Positions 1 through 8,288 of a stretch of DNA of 64,000 nucleotides are shown here, one piece after another. Under the pieces are notes generated by a model that saw only the letters and a list, made by a program, of their open reading frames with translations, did not search any database and was not told the origin of the DNA. The stretch comes from Sporomusa silvacetica DSM 10669 (GTDB lineage: Bacteria; Bacillota; Negativicutes; Sporomusales; Sporomusaceae), in contig NZ_LSLK01000070.1 of the NCBI RefSeq assembly GCF_002257705.1, forward strand, positions 186,001-250,000. Direction: 5' to 3'. The translations under genes were made by a program, and so were the position numbers. Position 1 is the first letter of the stretch. Each line of letters begins with the position of its first letter.

Positions 1-492
1 GGATAAGAGATGTTCAAACTCTAGGCTGGTAACAACATTTTTATAGTACCCGTATCCTAATTCGCCTTTTTGGGAAACGTCATACATGCTGAAACCGGCT
101 GCCAGAATAACCGCTCCGACGACAAGTTTTTGGGTGAGCTTGCCGGCTTGGGTATCGCTGATGGTAGCCTGGAAGTGACCTACATCCCCTTGTAATTCAG
201 CCAGCTTAGCACTGGTATAGATATGCACAAGTGGATTATTAGCGGCGCGGGTAATAAGTGAACCCAACACCGTACTGGATGCATGAAGATTGCCACCTAA
301 ATACAAAGCAGAAATATTTACCTGATCGCCCCATACGCAAGCAGACTGCTTGTTTTCTGAGGAATCAACTAATTTCCCGCCAAGATTTGCTTCATCTGTT
401 ACCAAATGAACAGGGTATCCTGCCCCAGCTAATTCCAGAGCCGCCTGCAGACCGGCAATGCCACCACCAATAACGAGCACATCCTTTTGCAT
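1..492 (-). CDS. hdrA: HdrA-like FAD subunit of heterodisulfide reductase (partial, 3' end outside window)
   Basis: The 164 codons visible start at ATG 492 and run off the left edge. The N-terminus is a Rossmann FAD-binding motif (VIGGGIAGLQAALELA), followed further on by the HdrA signature GYGYYKNVVTSLEFE. In HdrA/QmoA proteins this subunit carries FAD and bifurcates or relays electrons to HdrBC, and it lies directly downstream of hdrC and hdrB here. The protein begins at the FAD domain, so the N-terminal iron-sulfur region of methanogen HdrA is absent. The Cys cluster usually found after the FAD motif is reduced to one Cys (SACVWG). The family call is firm; the electron donor and acceptor cannot be told from this part. 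Confidence 0.8.
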   Translation of the reverse strand, partial: MQKDVLVIGGGIAGLQAALELAGAGYPVHLVTDEANLGGKLVDSSENKQSACVWGDQVNISALYLGGNLHASSTVLGSLITRAANNPLVHIYTSAKLAELQGDVGHFQATISDTQAGKLTQKLVVGAVILAAGFSMYDVSQKGELGYGYYKNVVTSLEFEHLLS

Positions 493-555
493 GGCTCTCA
501 CTGCCTTTCGCTAAAATATCCTATTTTGCCATCATCACTTAGCTGATATAACCAC

Positions 556-606
556 AGAGAAACCGGACATAGCTATCAATATAATAATAGTTCTGCCGGT
601 TTCTCT
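556..606 (-). other. Perfect 11-bp hairpin between hdrB and hdrA
   Basis: Arms 556-566 and 596-606 are exact reverse complements. The flanking accac/gtggt bases can extend the stem. There is no T run after it in the direction of transcription, so it looks more like an RNA-processing or stabilising element or a weak attenuator than a classic terminator. Confidence 0.5.
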
Positions 607-613
607 AACGTGG

Positions 614-1477
614 TTACAACAGGTGCAATGATGTCAAGAGCGGTATGGGATCAATAATATGTTTCTTCATCCATTTTTTTGCTTGAGGATGTCCAAAACT
701 TATCCCTAGCAATTCGGTGAAGAAAAATATTGGTATCGGATTTTTAATTTCTTTCTGCCGGGTTTCCAAAGTCATCTGGCATAAAGGGCACGCAGTTACA
801 ATTGCGTCAGCTCCTGCTCGTTGCGCCTCTGTTACCAAATTTTTAGTTATCTCATAAACGACATCTGTACGAGGCACCGTCAAACTACCACCGCAGCAGT
901 CGGTCTTGTATGACCACCGCTTTACGTCGGCTCCAACTAAATTCATTAGTTGATCCATAGCTTGCGGTTGCTCAACATCGTCAAAGGCTACGTAAGTAGG
1001 CCTTGTAAGCAGACAACCATAATAAGGAACAACTTTGAGGCCCTTGAGCGGATTCTTAACCTGGGGCTTAACTTTACCAATAAGCTCTTTTCTCATGATA
1101 ACTTCCAGCGGATGTGTAACATGGACTGTCCCCTTGTAGGAGGTTCCCATTATGTTTTTCAGTTCTTCATTAGCATCTTTAGCTTCCGGAGTACCTTCAC
1201 GCACATAATGATCAGCAGCCTTTACAAGGTTATAGCAAGCAGCACATGGCAAAATAAGTTCTTTTTGCTGTTCGGCTTCAGCAATGACAAGGTTTCTGAG
1301 CGGCAAAGCAAGCGCGAGAAAACGATCCGTGGAGTGACCTGCGGTAGCTCCACAACAATTCCATTCTGGAAGTTCAGCTAATTCAAGATCTAAGGCATCA
1401 AATACGGCCTCAGTGGCCATATTATATTCTGCCGCAGTAGAATGAAGTGAACAACCCGGATAATAGCCTAGTTTCAT
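614..1477 (-). CDS. hdrB: CoB-CoM heterodisulfide reductase subunit B-like protein (HdrB)
   Basis: A 287-residue protein with two CCG domains, the hallmark of HdrB. The first has YYPGC near residue 9, NCCG near 41 and PCAAC near 78-81. The second has YYGC near 154, DCCGG near 194 and CPLC near 231. In the family these cysteines hold a pair of non-cubane [4Fe-4S] clusters that reduce a disulfide or another acceptor. The ATG overlaps the hdrC stop by 4 bp (ATGA), so the two are translationally coupled. Lying behind the acs genes, it probably feeds or takes electrons for the methylene-THF reductase step, as proposed for other acetogens; the true partner is an inference. Confidence 0.9.
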   Translation of the reverse strand: MKLGYYPGCSLHSTAAEYNMATEAVFDALDLELAELPEWNCCGATAGHSTDRFLALALPLRNLVIAEAEQQKELILPCAACYNLVKAADHYVREGTPEAKDANEELKNIMGTSYKGTVHVTHPLEVIMRKELIGKVKPQVKNPLKGLKVVPYYGCLLTRPTYVAFDDVEQPQAMDQLMNLVGADVKRWSYKTDCCGGSLTVPRTDVVYEITKNLVTEAQRAGADAIVTACPLCQMTLETRQKEIKNPIPIFFFTELLGISFGHPQAKKWMKKHIIDPIPLLTSLHLL

Positions 1478-2064
1478 GGCGCCTTTTTCTCCTTTGCTCT
1501 CTGGAATATTTTCTTGATTTCACCCTTCCGCCGCTTGAGGGCATTATGAGGCAAAAATGGCATCTTGCCACGTTTTGTCATTTCCTTGCCAAGATCCATG
1601 TCCGCAAAAAAGTCTCCAGTACAGAATTTGTAAAGTCCCATAAGACCAACTTCATAACCCCGGCCTTCGCCACCGATTATCGGGAACCCTTTCATGGAAT
1701 CAAGAAACAATTCGTAAAATAATTTGATGTTGTAATGGCTGGCCGGAATTTTATCTTCAGCAATGGTTTCCATTTTAATGGTATCCATAACCTTAGATGT
1801 GTCAATGCCGTTCGGACACCTTACGGCGCAAGTTTTACAACCAACGCAGAGCCAAGGAGTATTGGATTTATAGACTTTATCCTTTTCTCCCAATTGGATC
1901 ATACGTAATATCTCGTAATTGTTATGTTCCATGACAAAATTTATTGGGCAGCCACCAGCACACTTCATGCAATGATAGCATGAACTGATCGGCTGATGAG
2001 ATTTTTCCTCGATTTCTTGACAGAAAGAAGCTTTCCCTTTAGTAGGTTGGTTCACTGTTGACAT
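1474..2064 (-). CDS. hdrC: Heterodisulfide reductase subunit C-like ferredoxin (HdrC)
   Basis: A 196-residue protein with two [4Fe-4S] motifs, CYHCMKCAGGC near residues 29-39 and CVGCKTCAVRC near 73-83, which wire HdrA to HdrB in the family. Two ATGs lie in tandem (2067 and 2064). The second is chosen because AAAGGAGG is 6 bases from it and only 3 from the first. It overlaps hdrB by 4 bp and follows acsE by about 35 bp, so it belongs to the same operon. Soluble, cytoplasmic. Confidence 0.9.
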   Translation of the reverse strand: MSTVNQPTKGKASFCQEIEEKSHQPISSCYHCMKCAGGCPINFVMEHNNYEILRMIQLGEKDKVYKSNTPWLCVGCKTCAVRCPNGIDTSKVMDTIKMETIAEDKIPASHYNIKLFYELFLDSMKGFPIIGGEGRGYEVGLMGLYKFCTGDFFADMDLGKEMTKRGKMPFLPHNALKRRKGEIKKIFQRAKEKKAP

Positions 2065-2099
2065 CATTGACCTCCTTTCCTGGCGTAAACCCAGCGATA

Positions 2100-2891
2100 T
2101 TACCGCTGTCTGAACACCTTAGCATAGGAGTCGCAGTAAATATCTTGATTAAGAATTAAACGTGCAGTAGCAATAGCATCAACTAAAGCTTCGTCATTAG
2201 CATCGCAAATAGCTGAATCTAAACCAGCAGTCATAGCCATTATAGCAAAGGTGCGGTTAATAAGCGGACGATGCGGACTTTTTTGTGAAATGTTGGAAAG
2301 TCCAACAGTAGTTTTGGGAGGAGGATTGGAAATCATTTTAATTTGGCGAATAGTTTCTAAAGCTTCAACGCCATGTTCCTGAGCCACGTTAACTGGCAAA
2401 ATAATCGGGTCAATAAACAGATTATCCGGTTGCAGACCATATGCTTCAGCATTGGCGACAAACTCCATAGCCATAGCTACACGGTCGTCAGCACTCTTAG
2501 GAATACCAACTTTATTGATGCACAGGCATACAACATCGGCTTGATATTTAGCAGCCATTGGGAAAACACGATCAATTTTTTCTTGCTCGCAACCAATGGA
2601 GTTAATTAATGCACCGGGTTTTCCGTAAGCTATCAGTGCGGCTTCCATAGCGTCATAGTTGGTAGTATCAATAGCCAACGGCAAATCACTAACTTCTTTT
2701 ACAACATTAACCATCCAGGGAAGATCGATAGTTTGGTCTTCGGAGTTAGGTCCAGTGTTAACGTCAAGGTAGCTAGCGCCGCCTTCTTTTTGTTTAACAG
2801 CCCATTCTTGTAGAGGTTTCGGGTCATGCTCCCGGATAGCCAGACCGATATCTTTGAACATACCATTAATTCTTTCGCCAATGATAATCAT
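2100..2891 (-). CDS. acsE: Methyltetrahydrofolate:corrinoid/iron-sulfur protein methyltransferase (AcsE)
   Basis: A 263-residue pterin-binding TIM barrel. It moves the methyl group from N5-methyl-THF to the cobalt of the corrinoid iron-sulfur protein (AcsCD). Visible motifs are the IIIGERIN start, the DVNTGPN strand, PLAIDTT near residue 70-80 and GLSNIS, which holds the conserved Asn that helps activate the N5-methyl. The ATG at 2891 is preferred over an upstream in-frame start because GAGGAGG sits 7 bases before it and MIIIGERIN is the family N-terminus. It sits between acsD and hdrC in the operon. Confidence 0.95.
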   Translation of the reverse strand: MIIIGERINGMFKDIGLAIREHDPKPLQEWAVKQKEGGASYLDVNTGPNSEDQTIDLPWMVNVVKEVSDLPLAIDTTNYDAMEAALIAYGKPGALINSIGCEQEKIDRVFPMAAKYQADVVCLCINKVGIPKSADDRVAMAMEFVANAEAYGLQPDNLFIDPIILPVNVAQEHGVEALETIRQIKMISNPPPKTTVGLSNISQKSPHRPLINRTFAIMAMTAGLDSAICDANDEALVDAIATARLILNQDIYCDSYAKVFRQR

Positions 2892-2980
2892 TGTAATCCT
2901 CCTCAATAATATTATTTTTTTTGGGAACCTTCATTTTTAATTAAGATACTTTACTGGAATCCTAATAAAAAGATAGATGC

Positions 2981-3949
2981 TTAGATTTCAGGTTTTACCA
3001 TTAACGCATCAGCGTTTGCTTTGAAGAGACGAACAGCTTCTGGATGCCGCAGTACCATTATATGAGCGCCACCTTGTAATAGACCAGCTGCAGTCATTGC
3101 TTCCCACAGGATAGCGCGTTCTGCTTGGTTACCCCAGTTAGGGAAATCTTCTTCAGAAGCATTAGCTTCTTTAGCACGCCATGCTTCATAGCCAACTTGG
3201 CAAATTACAGGCTGAGACAACATTTTATCGCCTTGTAGAGCTCCCAGACGACCACGTTCAAGGATGGAGTAGGTATATTCAATACCATAACCAAGAGCTG
3301 CAGTTGAAGGGTCAATAATTACATTTTCTGGACCGAAACCTAGCTCTGAAATAAGAATGTTGAGCTGTTTACAAATGTTAATATCAAGTGGGCTTTGAGC
3401 CAATACTTTGTGCTTGTGAACCATAGCAGCAGCAGTAACGGACTTGTAGTTGTCTTGTTTAGCCAAGCCAATTAACAGATTTTCACCAGTAGCGGCTTCT
3501 GCAACAACTGGCAGAACAGCATTGTCTTTTTCTTCCTCGCCACAACCAACAACAATAACAGGTACGCCTACAGCAGCAAGTACATCTTTAACTACCTTAG
3601 CGCATTCTTCAGGGCTTTTGTTGCCATTATCAGGATGAGCACCAGCAAGTTTAATATAAATCAAGTCAGCGCCACATTCTACGCATTTTTTTGCCCAAGC
3701 AACTGGATCATTAATAACATCGGCATACACTTCATTTAATACAGGATGCCAATCAGGATTAATATCCTGAATCTCCATTGCTACAACTGGTTTTAAAGGC
3801 ATTTCACCTTCAAATTGGAGGAATGGCATGGTGGAATCACCACCAACGGTTACAGTGCTAGTACGAGTGCCACCCTGTTCTTTGGTTGCACCAATGGTAA
3901 CGGTATTAATTTTACCGGAATATCTTTCTTTCAACATATTAGTTGCCAT
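2981..3949 (-). CDS. acsD: Corrinoid/iron-sulfur protein small subunit (AcsD)
   Basis: A 322-residue TIM-barrel protein matching the CFeSP small (delta) subunit: IQDINPDWHP, a central VVGCGEEEKDNAVLPVVAEA region, VIIDPSTAALGYGIEYT and the C-terminal GGAHIMVLRHPEAV. It pairs with AcsC to carry the cobamide that takes the methyl from AcsE and gives it to acetyl-CoA synthase. The start at ATG 3949 follows GGAAGGAG by 7 bases; an in-frame ATG 21 bases upstream overlaps that ribosome site and is rejected. The upstream ATPase gene ends 21 bp before this start. Confidence 0.95.
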   Translation of the reverse strand: MATNMLKERYSGKINTVTIGATKEQGGTRTSTVTVGGDSTMPFLQFEGEMPLKPVVAMEIQDINPDWHPVLNEVYADVINDPVAWAKKCVECGADLIYIKLAGAHPDNGNKSPEECAKVVKDVLAAVGVPVIVVGCGEEEKDNAVLPVVAEAATGENLLIGLAKQDNYKSVTAAAMVHKHKVLAQSPLDINICKQLNILISELGFGPENVIIDPSTAALGYGIEYTYSILERGRLGALQGDKMLSQPVICQVGYEAWRAKEANASEEDFPNWGNQAERAILWEAMTAAGLLQGGAHIMVLRHPEAVRLFKANADALMVKPEI

Positions 3950-3970
3950 AGTTACGCTCCTTCCAAACAT

Positions 3971-4726
3971 TTAGATTTGTGCTTCTTTACAAATGGCGTT
4001 GACCGCCTGTACAGCCACCGAATTATCTGGTAAATCAAACAGTGGCTGACTCAATAAATCAAATTTAGCTACTTGAGGATCATAAGGAATTACCCCGATT
4101 AGTTTAAGACCGGTTTTATCAATCTCACCTTGCAAAGTAGCAAGATCCTCGTCATTTTGTGTCTTGGTGACAATCAAATAAATATTTTTTACATCTGATT
4201 TGAGGGTGTCCACAAGTTGACGTACGCGGCCTGCAGAACGAATGCTGCGAGCCGACGCATCGCTGATCACAAACATATAATCAATATCCTGAGTTACCCG
4301 ACGGCTAATGTGCTCCATACCGGCCTCATTATCCATGAGTACATAGCCATAGTTTTTGCCGAGTTTGTCCATATAACCTTTTAGAAGGTTGTTAGGAAAA
4401 CAATAGCATCCAGGACCCTCCGGGCCACCCATCACTAGCATATCAACATAATCTGATTCAACCAATGAGGCTTGGAGTTTATATTCAATATATGTTTCCT
4501 GTGTCATACCGGCAGGAATATTCTTAGGATTTTTGGTACTGGTTATCAACTCAGATATTGTCTGCTCTACTTCCATACCTAGTGCTTCATTCAGATTGGC
4601 ATTTGCATCCGCATCGACCGCCAGAATGGAGCCTTTATTGTTTTTAACCAGATATCGGATAAGTAGTGCAGTAAATGTAGTTTTACCAGTGCCACCTTTA
4701 CCTGCCACTGCGATTTGTTTTGCCAT
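3971..4726 (-). CDS. CooC/AcsF-type P-loop ATPase, nickel maturation of CODH/ACS
   Basis: A 251-residue MinD/SIMIBI-class ATPase. The deviant Walker A is GKGGTGKTT near residue 9-17. A CYC metal-site motif lies in GPGCYCFPNN and is followed by DNEAGMEHISRR. CooC/AcsF proteins bind nickel at a Cys-X-Cys site at the dimer interface and promote nickel insertion into CODH or ACS active sites. This is the second such gene in the operon (the other is at 14426-15214) and it lies between acsV and acsD, so it may be specific for ACS. That division of labour is an inference. Confidence 0.85.
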   Translation of the reverse strand: MAKQIAVAGKGGTGKTTFTALLIRYLVKNNKGSILAVDADANANLNEALGMEVEQTISELITSTKNPKNIPAGMTQETYIEYKLQASLVESDYVDMLVMGGPEGPGCYCFPNNLLKGYMDKLGKNYGYVLMDNEAGMEHISRRVTQDIDYMFVISDASARSIRSAGRVRQLVDTLKSDVKNIYLIVTKTQNDEDLATLQGEIDKTGLKLIGVIPYDPQVAKFDLLSQPLFDLPDNSVAVQAVNAICKEAQI

Positions 4727-4773
4727 GTCTTGAAACTCCTTTCGAAACGCCCAAACTTCAGCTCTAATGCTAA

Positions 4774-6744
4774 TTAAAGACCGACGTTAGGGAATAAAGT
4801 CAAATCAGTATGAGGGATAAACAATGATGAGATAAATTCGTCCATAAACAGATTCCCAACCGACAATTCAATGTATGTCAATTTACCTGCCAAGTTATTG
4901 GCTTCCTGCCACGCCTCTTGGGATAGCAGCGCCATACAGGCACCTTTAGCCGATGTATTGCCGACATATTTATATTTTTCAACAGGTATATCAGGCAATA
5001 ATCCAATGGCGATAGCATCAGGAATGTTGAGATAGTTGCCAAATCCGCCAGCTACATAAATATTTTCGATACTTTCAAGCTCAAAACCGACCACATTTAA
5101 GAGTGTACGAATTCCGGCAAATACCGCGCCTTTAGCTCTGAGCAGATTTTTGACATCGGCTTCACAGATAACGATATCACGGTTGATATCAGTATCTTCC
5201 CGCCACACAAGCACAAACTCAGGTCCTGTCTCTCCAATACGCATCCGTTCAGTCGGCAGGCTGGTTTGAAACTTGCCTGCACGGTCAATGATACCTGTAC
5301 TTTTCAGCTTTGCCAAGCAGTCGATAAGACCTGAACCGCAGATGCCAATTGCCTTACCATTGTTAATTGTGGTATAAGCTACTTCATAGGTTTGAGGATC
5401 TATTTGCATCCGTTCAATAGCGCCATGCATAGCCCTCATACCAAACAATATCCCTGACCCTTCAAATGCCGGGCCAGCCGAACAGGAACAAGTTACCAAC
5501 CAATCACCGGCTCCTAATACCATTTCACCATTTGTACCGATATCAATCAGGAGTGATATCGGTGCATCCTCATTGCCCATGCCTGTAAACAACGTGCCGG
5601 AAACGATATCACCGCCGACATAACTGGCTACCGACGCATAGCTAAATACTAAAGCGTCAGGATTAACTCTCAGCCCTAATTCCTGAGCCTTTACAACCGG
5701 ATAGAAGTTGGCTGTCGGAATATATGGTTCCAGGCGGATGAACTTGGGATTAATCCCTAAGAACAAGTGCGCCATGGTTGTGTTGCCAGCTGTCATCATA
5801 ACGCGAATATCAGTTTCTTTGATATGTCTTTGTTTCACTAACAAGTCCATAATGAGTGTGTTTATGGTGCCAATGATACTTTGATGAACTGTTTTAAGTC
5901 CATCAGGTTCCTCGACAGCATATACAATGCGACTAATAACATCATCGCCAAAACGTGCTTGGCGGTTATGAGTTCCTGCCGTATCAATAACTCTACCTTT
6001 TTCGAGGTCAAGTAGGTAGGCTACTACAGTAGTAGTACCAATATCGACAGCGATACCATATAATGGCTGATGGCCATGACCTGGCTCAACAGCAATTATT
6101 TCCACCTTACCACTGACCTCAGATAGCAGTACAGTCACTTTAAACTGATCAACCCTGAGGATTTCTCCCAACTTCTGAATAATCGAAAGTGGAACATGAA
6201 TGTCCGTACACTTAATTTCTTTCTTAAGTGCCATTGTCAGGCGGTTAAGGTCATCACGGTTATCCTGCAGGTTAGCTACAGGCAGAGTCAGCCGGACACG
6301 TCGACAAAGCGGATTAAGCGGATAACCATTAAGCGGGCTTTTTTGCTGTTCCAGAAGTAGTTCTTTAAGCTGCCATACGTGTAACAAATAATTACTTAAG
6401 GCATCTGAGACACCAGCGCCTACTGAAGCATTTTCACCTAGCACCTGATGCTTGCTCATGGACGAGGTTTTGGGTATCTCTACTACTAAATCCTCATCTT
6501 GAACTAAAGTCTGGCACGCTAGATTAAATCCCTTCTCAGCAATTCTTGTTGCTAAATGGCTATCTCTTCTGGCTTTAACATTACCACTCTTAATTCGAAC
6601 CGCACACTTGCCACATGTACCGTCACCACCACAAGGGGCTTTTATCTCGATATTAGCTTTACCTGCGGCAGTAAGGAGATCCGTACCTGGCTCTACTTCT
6701 ACTTTTACTCCTGCGGGAAGAAATGTTACCAACCGGTTATTCAT
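4774..6744 (-). CDS. acsV: RACo: reductive activator of the corrinoid/iron-sulfur protein (AcsV)
   Basis: A 656-residue protein. The N-terminal [2Fe-2S] ferredoxin domain has CGGDGTCGKC near residues 39-48 and a further Cys in ACQTL. A linker is followed by the C-terminal ASKHA ATPase domain, with the phosphate motifs DIGTTTVVAYL and LLIDIGTNGEMV and the GGFGNY segment. RACo uses ATP to reduce accidentally oxidised Co(II) of CFeSP back to Co(I). The start ATG 6744 has GGAGGG upstream; the longer frame to 6774 adds ten residues that do not fit the family. It lies between acsC and the second CooC-type gene. Confidence 0.93.
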   Translation of the reverse strand: MNNRLVTFLPAGVKVEVEPGTDLLTAAGKANIEIKAPCGGDGTCGKCAVRIKSGNVKARRDSHLATRIAEKGFNLACQTLVQDEDLVVEIPKTSSMSKHQVLGENASVGAGVSDALSNYLLHVWQLKELLLEQQKSPLNGYPLNPLCRRVRLTLPVANLQDNRDDLNRLTMALKKEIKCTDIHVPLSIIQKLGEILRVDQFKVTVLLSEVSGKVEIIAVEPGHGHQPLYGIAVDIGTTTVVAYLLDLEKGRVIDTAGTHNRQARFGDDVISRIVYAVEEPDGLKTVHQSIIGTINTLIMDLLVKQRHIKETDIRVMMTAGNTTMAHLFLGINPKFIRLEPYIPTANFYPVVKAQELGLRVNPDALVFSYASVASYVGGDIVSGTLFTGMGNEDAPISLLIDIGTNGEMVLGAGDWLVTCSCSAGPAFEGSGILFGMRAMHGAIERMQIDPQTYEVAYTTINNGKAIGICGSGLIDCLAKLKSTGIIDRAGKFQTSLPTERMRIGETGPEFVLVWREDTDINRDIVICEADVKNLLRAKGAVFAGIRTLLNVVGFELESIENIYVAGGFGNYLNIPDAIAIGLLPDIPVEKYKYVGNTSAKGACMALLSQEAWQEANNLAGKLTYIELSVGNLFMDEFISSLFIPHTDLTLFPNVGL

Positions 6745-6817
6745 CCTTAATTTACCCTCCTGACTAGTTCCCAAAGACTGTTTATCTCATTTCAGACAGC
6801 AAGGTTATAAATAGTTA

Positions 6818-8161
6818 TTATTTCAGCAGTTGAGGATAACGTGCTTTTGCGAAAGCCGGAATACCAACAGCTTCTTGTGGTCCAACAATTACGTCCAAAC
6901 CAGATATTTCTTTGAGTTTGCCGGTGATAATGGCAACATAGCCTGGAATAACGATGTTGTTATGGTTAACTTTATCCATAATGCCACATGCTTTAATAGT
7001 CTCATTAATAGGCTCAGCAACGAATTTACCGGCGGCCCAAGCAGTAAGAACAGAAGCGCCATCAGTATCAACAGCCACAATGTAGCCAGGAATTTTACTG
7101 CCGACAACTTCACCTTCAACAGCAAAGTAGGTAAGAGCAAAGTTAGTGCAGACATATACAGGGCAATCAGGACCAACATCACCGATTTCATAAACTTTAG
7201 CTTCAACAGCCATTGGTTTTTGCGGATCGGTGTAGATGTTCATGCGCCATGCCATTAAGGGCAGTAAAAACTGTTTTTCGTCAGCTTTTAGGCAAACGAT
7301 GCTAGCATATTTAGCAACATAGGTAACTGCTTCTACTACTTCTTCTTTCGGATCAGCAGCTAAAGCGCAAGCAAGCATCGGATAGCCAAACGGACGGAAT
7401 TTCTTTTTGATTGCCAAACGACGAGCGTTAACCATATCACCAAGAGTTTTAGCTGGTGCAGTGTTGCCAAAATCAATGACAATTTCTTTATATTCTTTAG
7501 CTACTTTTTCTACTAAAGCAGCAGTATCATCAAGACCATTGCCTTTTACTACTACTGGGCAATTATTGGCTTTAGCAAGAGCTACAACCTTCTCCCAGTT
7601 TTCAGCAGTAGCAGCATGAATAAGAGGTTTCTTGGCAGCTACTGCAGGAACAGCAGCTTCAAGACCAGCTACATCAGCAACCAGCAATAACGCGAATTTA
7701 GCTTTAGCAGCTACAGCTTCAACAGCAGCCTTAAAGGTAGCAGCATCGCCGGAACAATTAGTAATAGCAATCATATCAATAGCTATTGTCTGTCCAACAC
7801 GATCCATTACCAAATCGTTAACTTTTGCAATTTTGGCATCCAGTTCAGCACCGGATAATTTGTCGGAAATCTGAATTGCTAAAGCAGTAGGATGATAAAA
7901 AGTTTTATCATGACGGAAGAGGACGGTTTCGTCACCCAAAACTACTTCTTGCTCACCAACGCCAACCTTTACAGTTTTTACTGGTGGCGCAGTAGCCGCT
8001 CCTAAAGTTTCTTTAGCGGCCTCAGTTGCATGCGGGCACATATCAAGAGATGCTTTACCATTAGCCATTGCCATTGCAAAAGCCAAGCAGGTAGGTGAAC
8101 CACAGTCTTTACAGTTTGTTTTGGGCAGTTGTTTGAAAATATCCAAACCTGTTAATGCCAT
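6818..8161 (-). CDS. acsC: Corrinoid/iron-sulfur protein large subunit (AcsC)
   Basis: A 447-residue protein, the usual family length. An N-terminal [4Fe-4S] motif of form CX2CX4CX16C (CKDCGSPTC through MCPH) near residues 16-41 is followed by a TIM-barrel domain and a C-terminal cobamide-binding region. It holds the corrinoid methyl carrier of the Wood-Ljungdahl pathway, partners AcsD, and is reduced by the RACo gene just downstream. The start ATG 8161 has AAAGGAG at proper spacing. A longer open frame to 8266 is not used, because it lacks a ribosome site and adds unrelated residues. Confidence 0.95.
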   Translation of the reverse strand: MALTGLDIFKQLPKTNCKDCGSPTCLAFAMAMANGKASLDMCPHATEAAKETLGAATAPPVKTVKVGVGEQEVVLGDETVLFRHDKTFYHPTALAIQISDKLSGAELDAKIAKVNDLVMDRVGQTIAIDMIAITNCSGDAATFKAAVEAVAAKAKFALLLVADVAGLEAAVPAVAAKKPLIHAATAENWEKVVALAKANNCPVVVKGNGLDDTAALVEKVAKEYKEIVIDFGNTAPAKTLGDMVNARRLAIKKKFRPFGYPMLACALAADPKEEVVEAVTYVAKYASIVCLKADEKQFLLPLMAWRMNIYTDPQKPMAVEAKVYEIGDVGPDCPVYVCTNFALTYFAVEGEVVGSKIPGYIVAVDTDGASVLTAWAAGKFVAEPINETIKACGIMDKVNHNNIVIPGYVAIITGKLKEISGLDVIVGPQEAVGIPAFAKARYPQLLK

Positions 8162-8288
8162 TTTCTCTTCTCCTTTCGAATATCCGAACTTTAAATAATA
8201 TATGAGAATCGGGACACATCTGAATGTTAAATTTTTACTTTCATGACGTGCCCCGAATTCTGCCATAAAATAGCTACAAGGGAAACAA

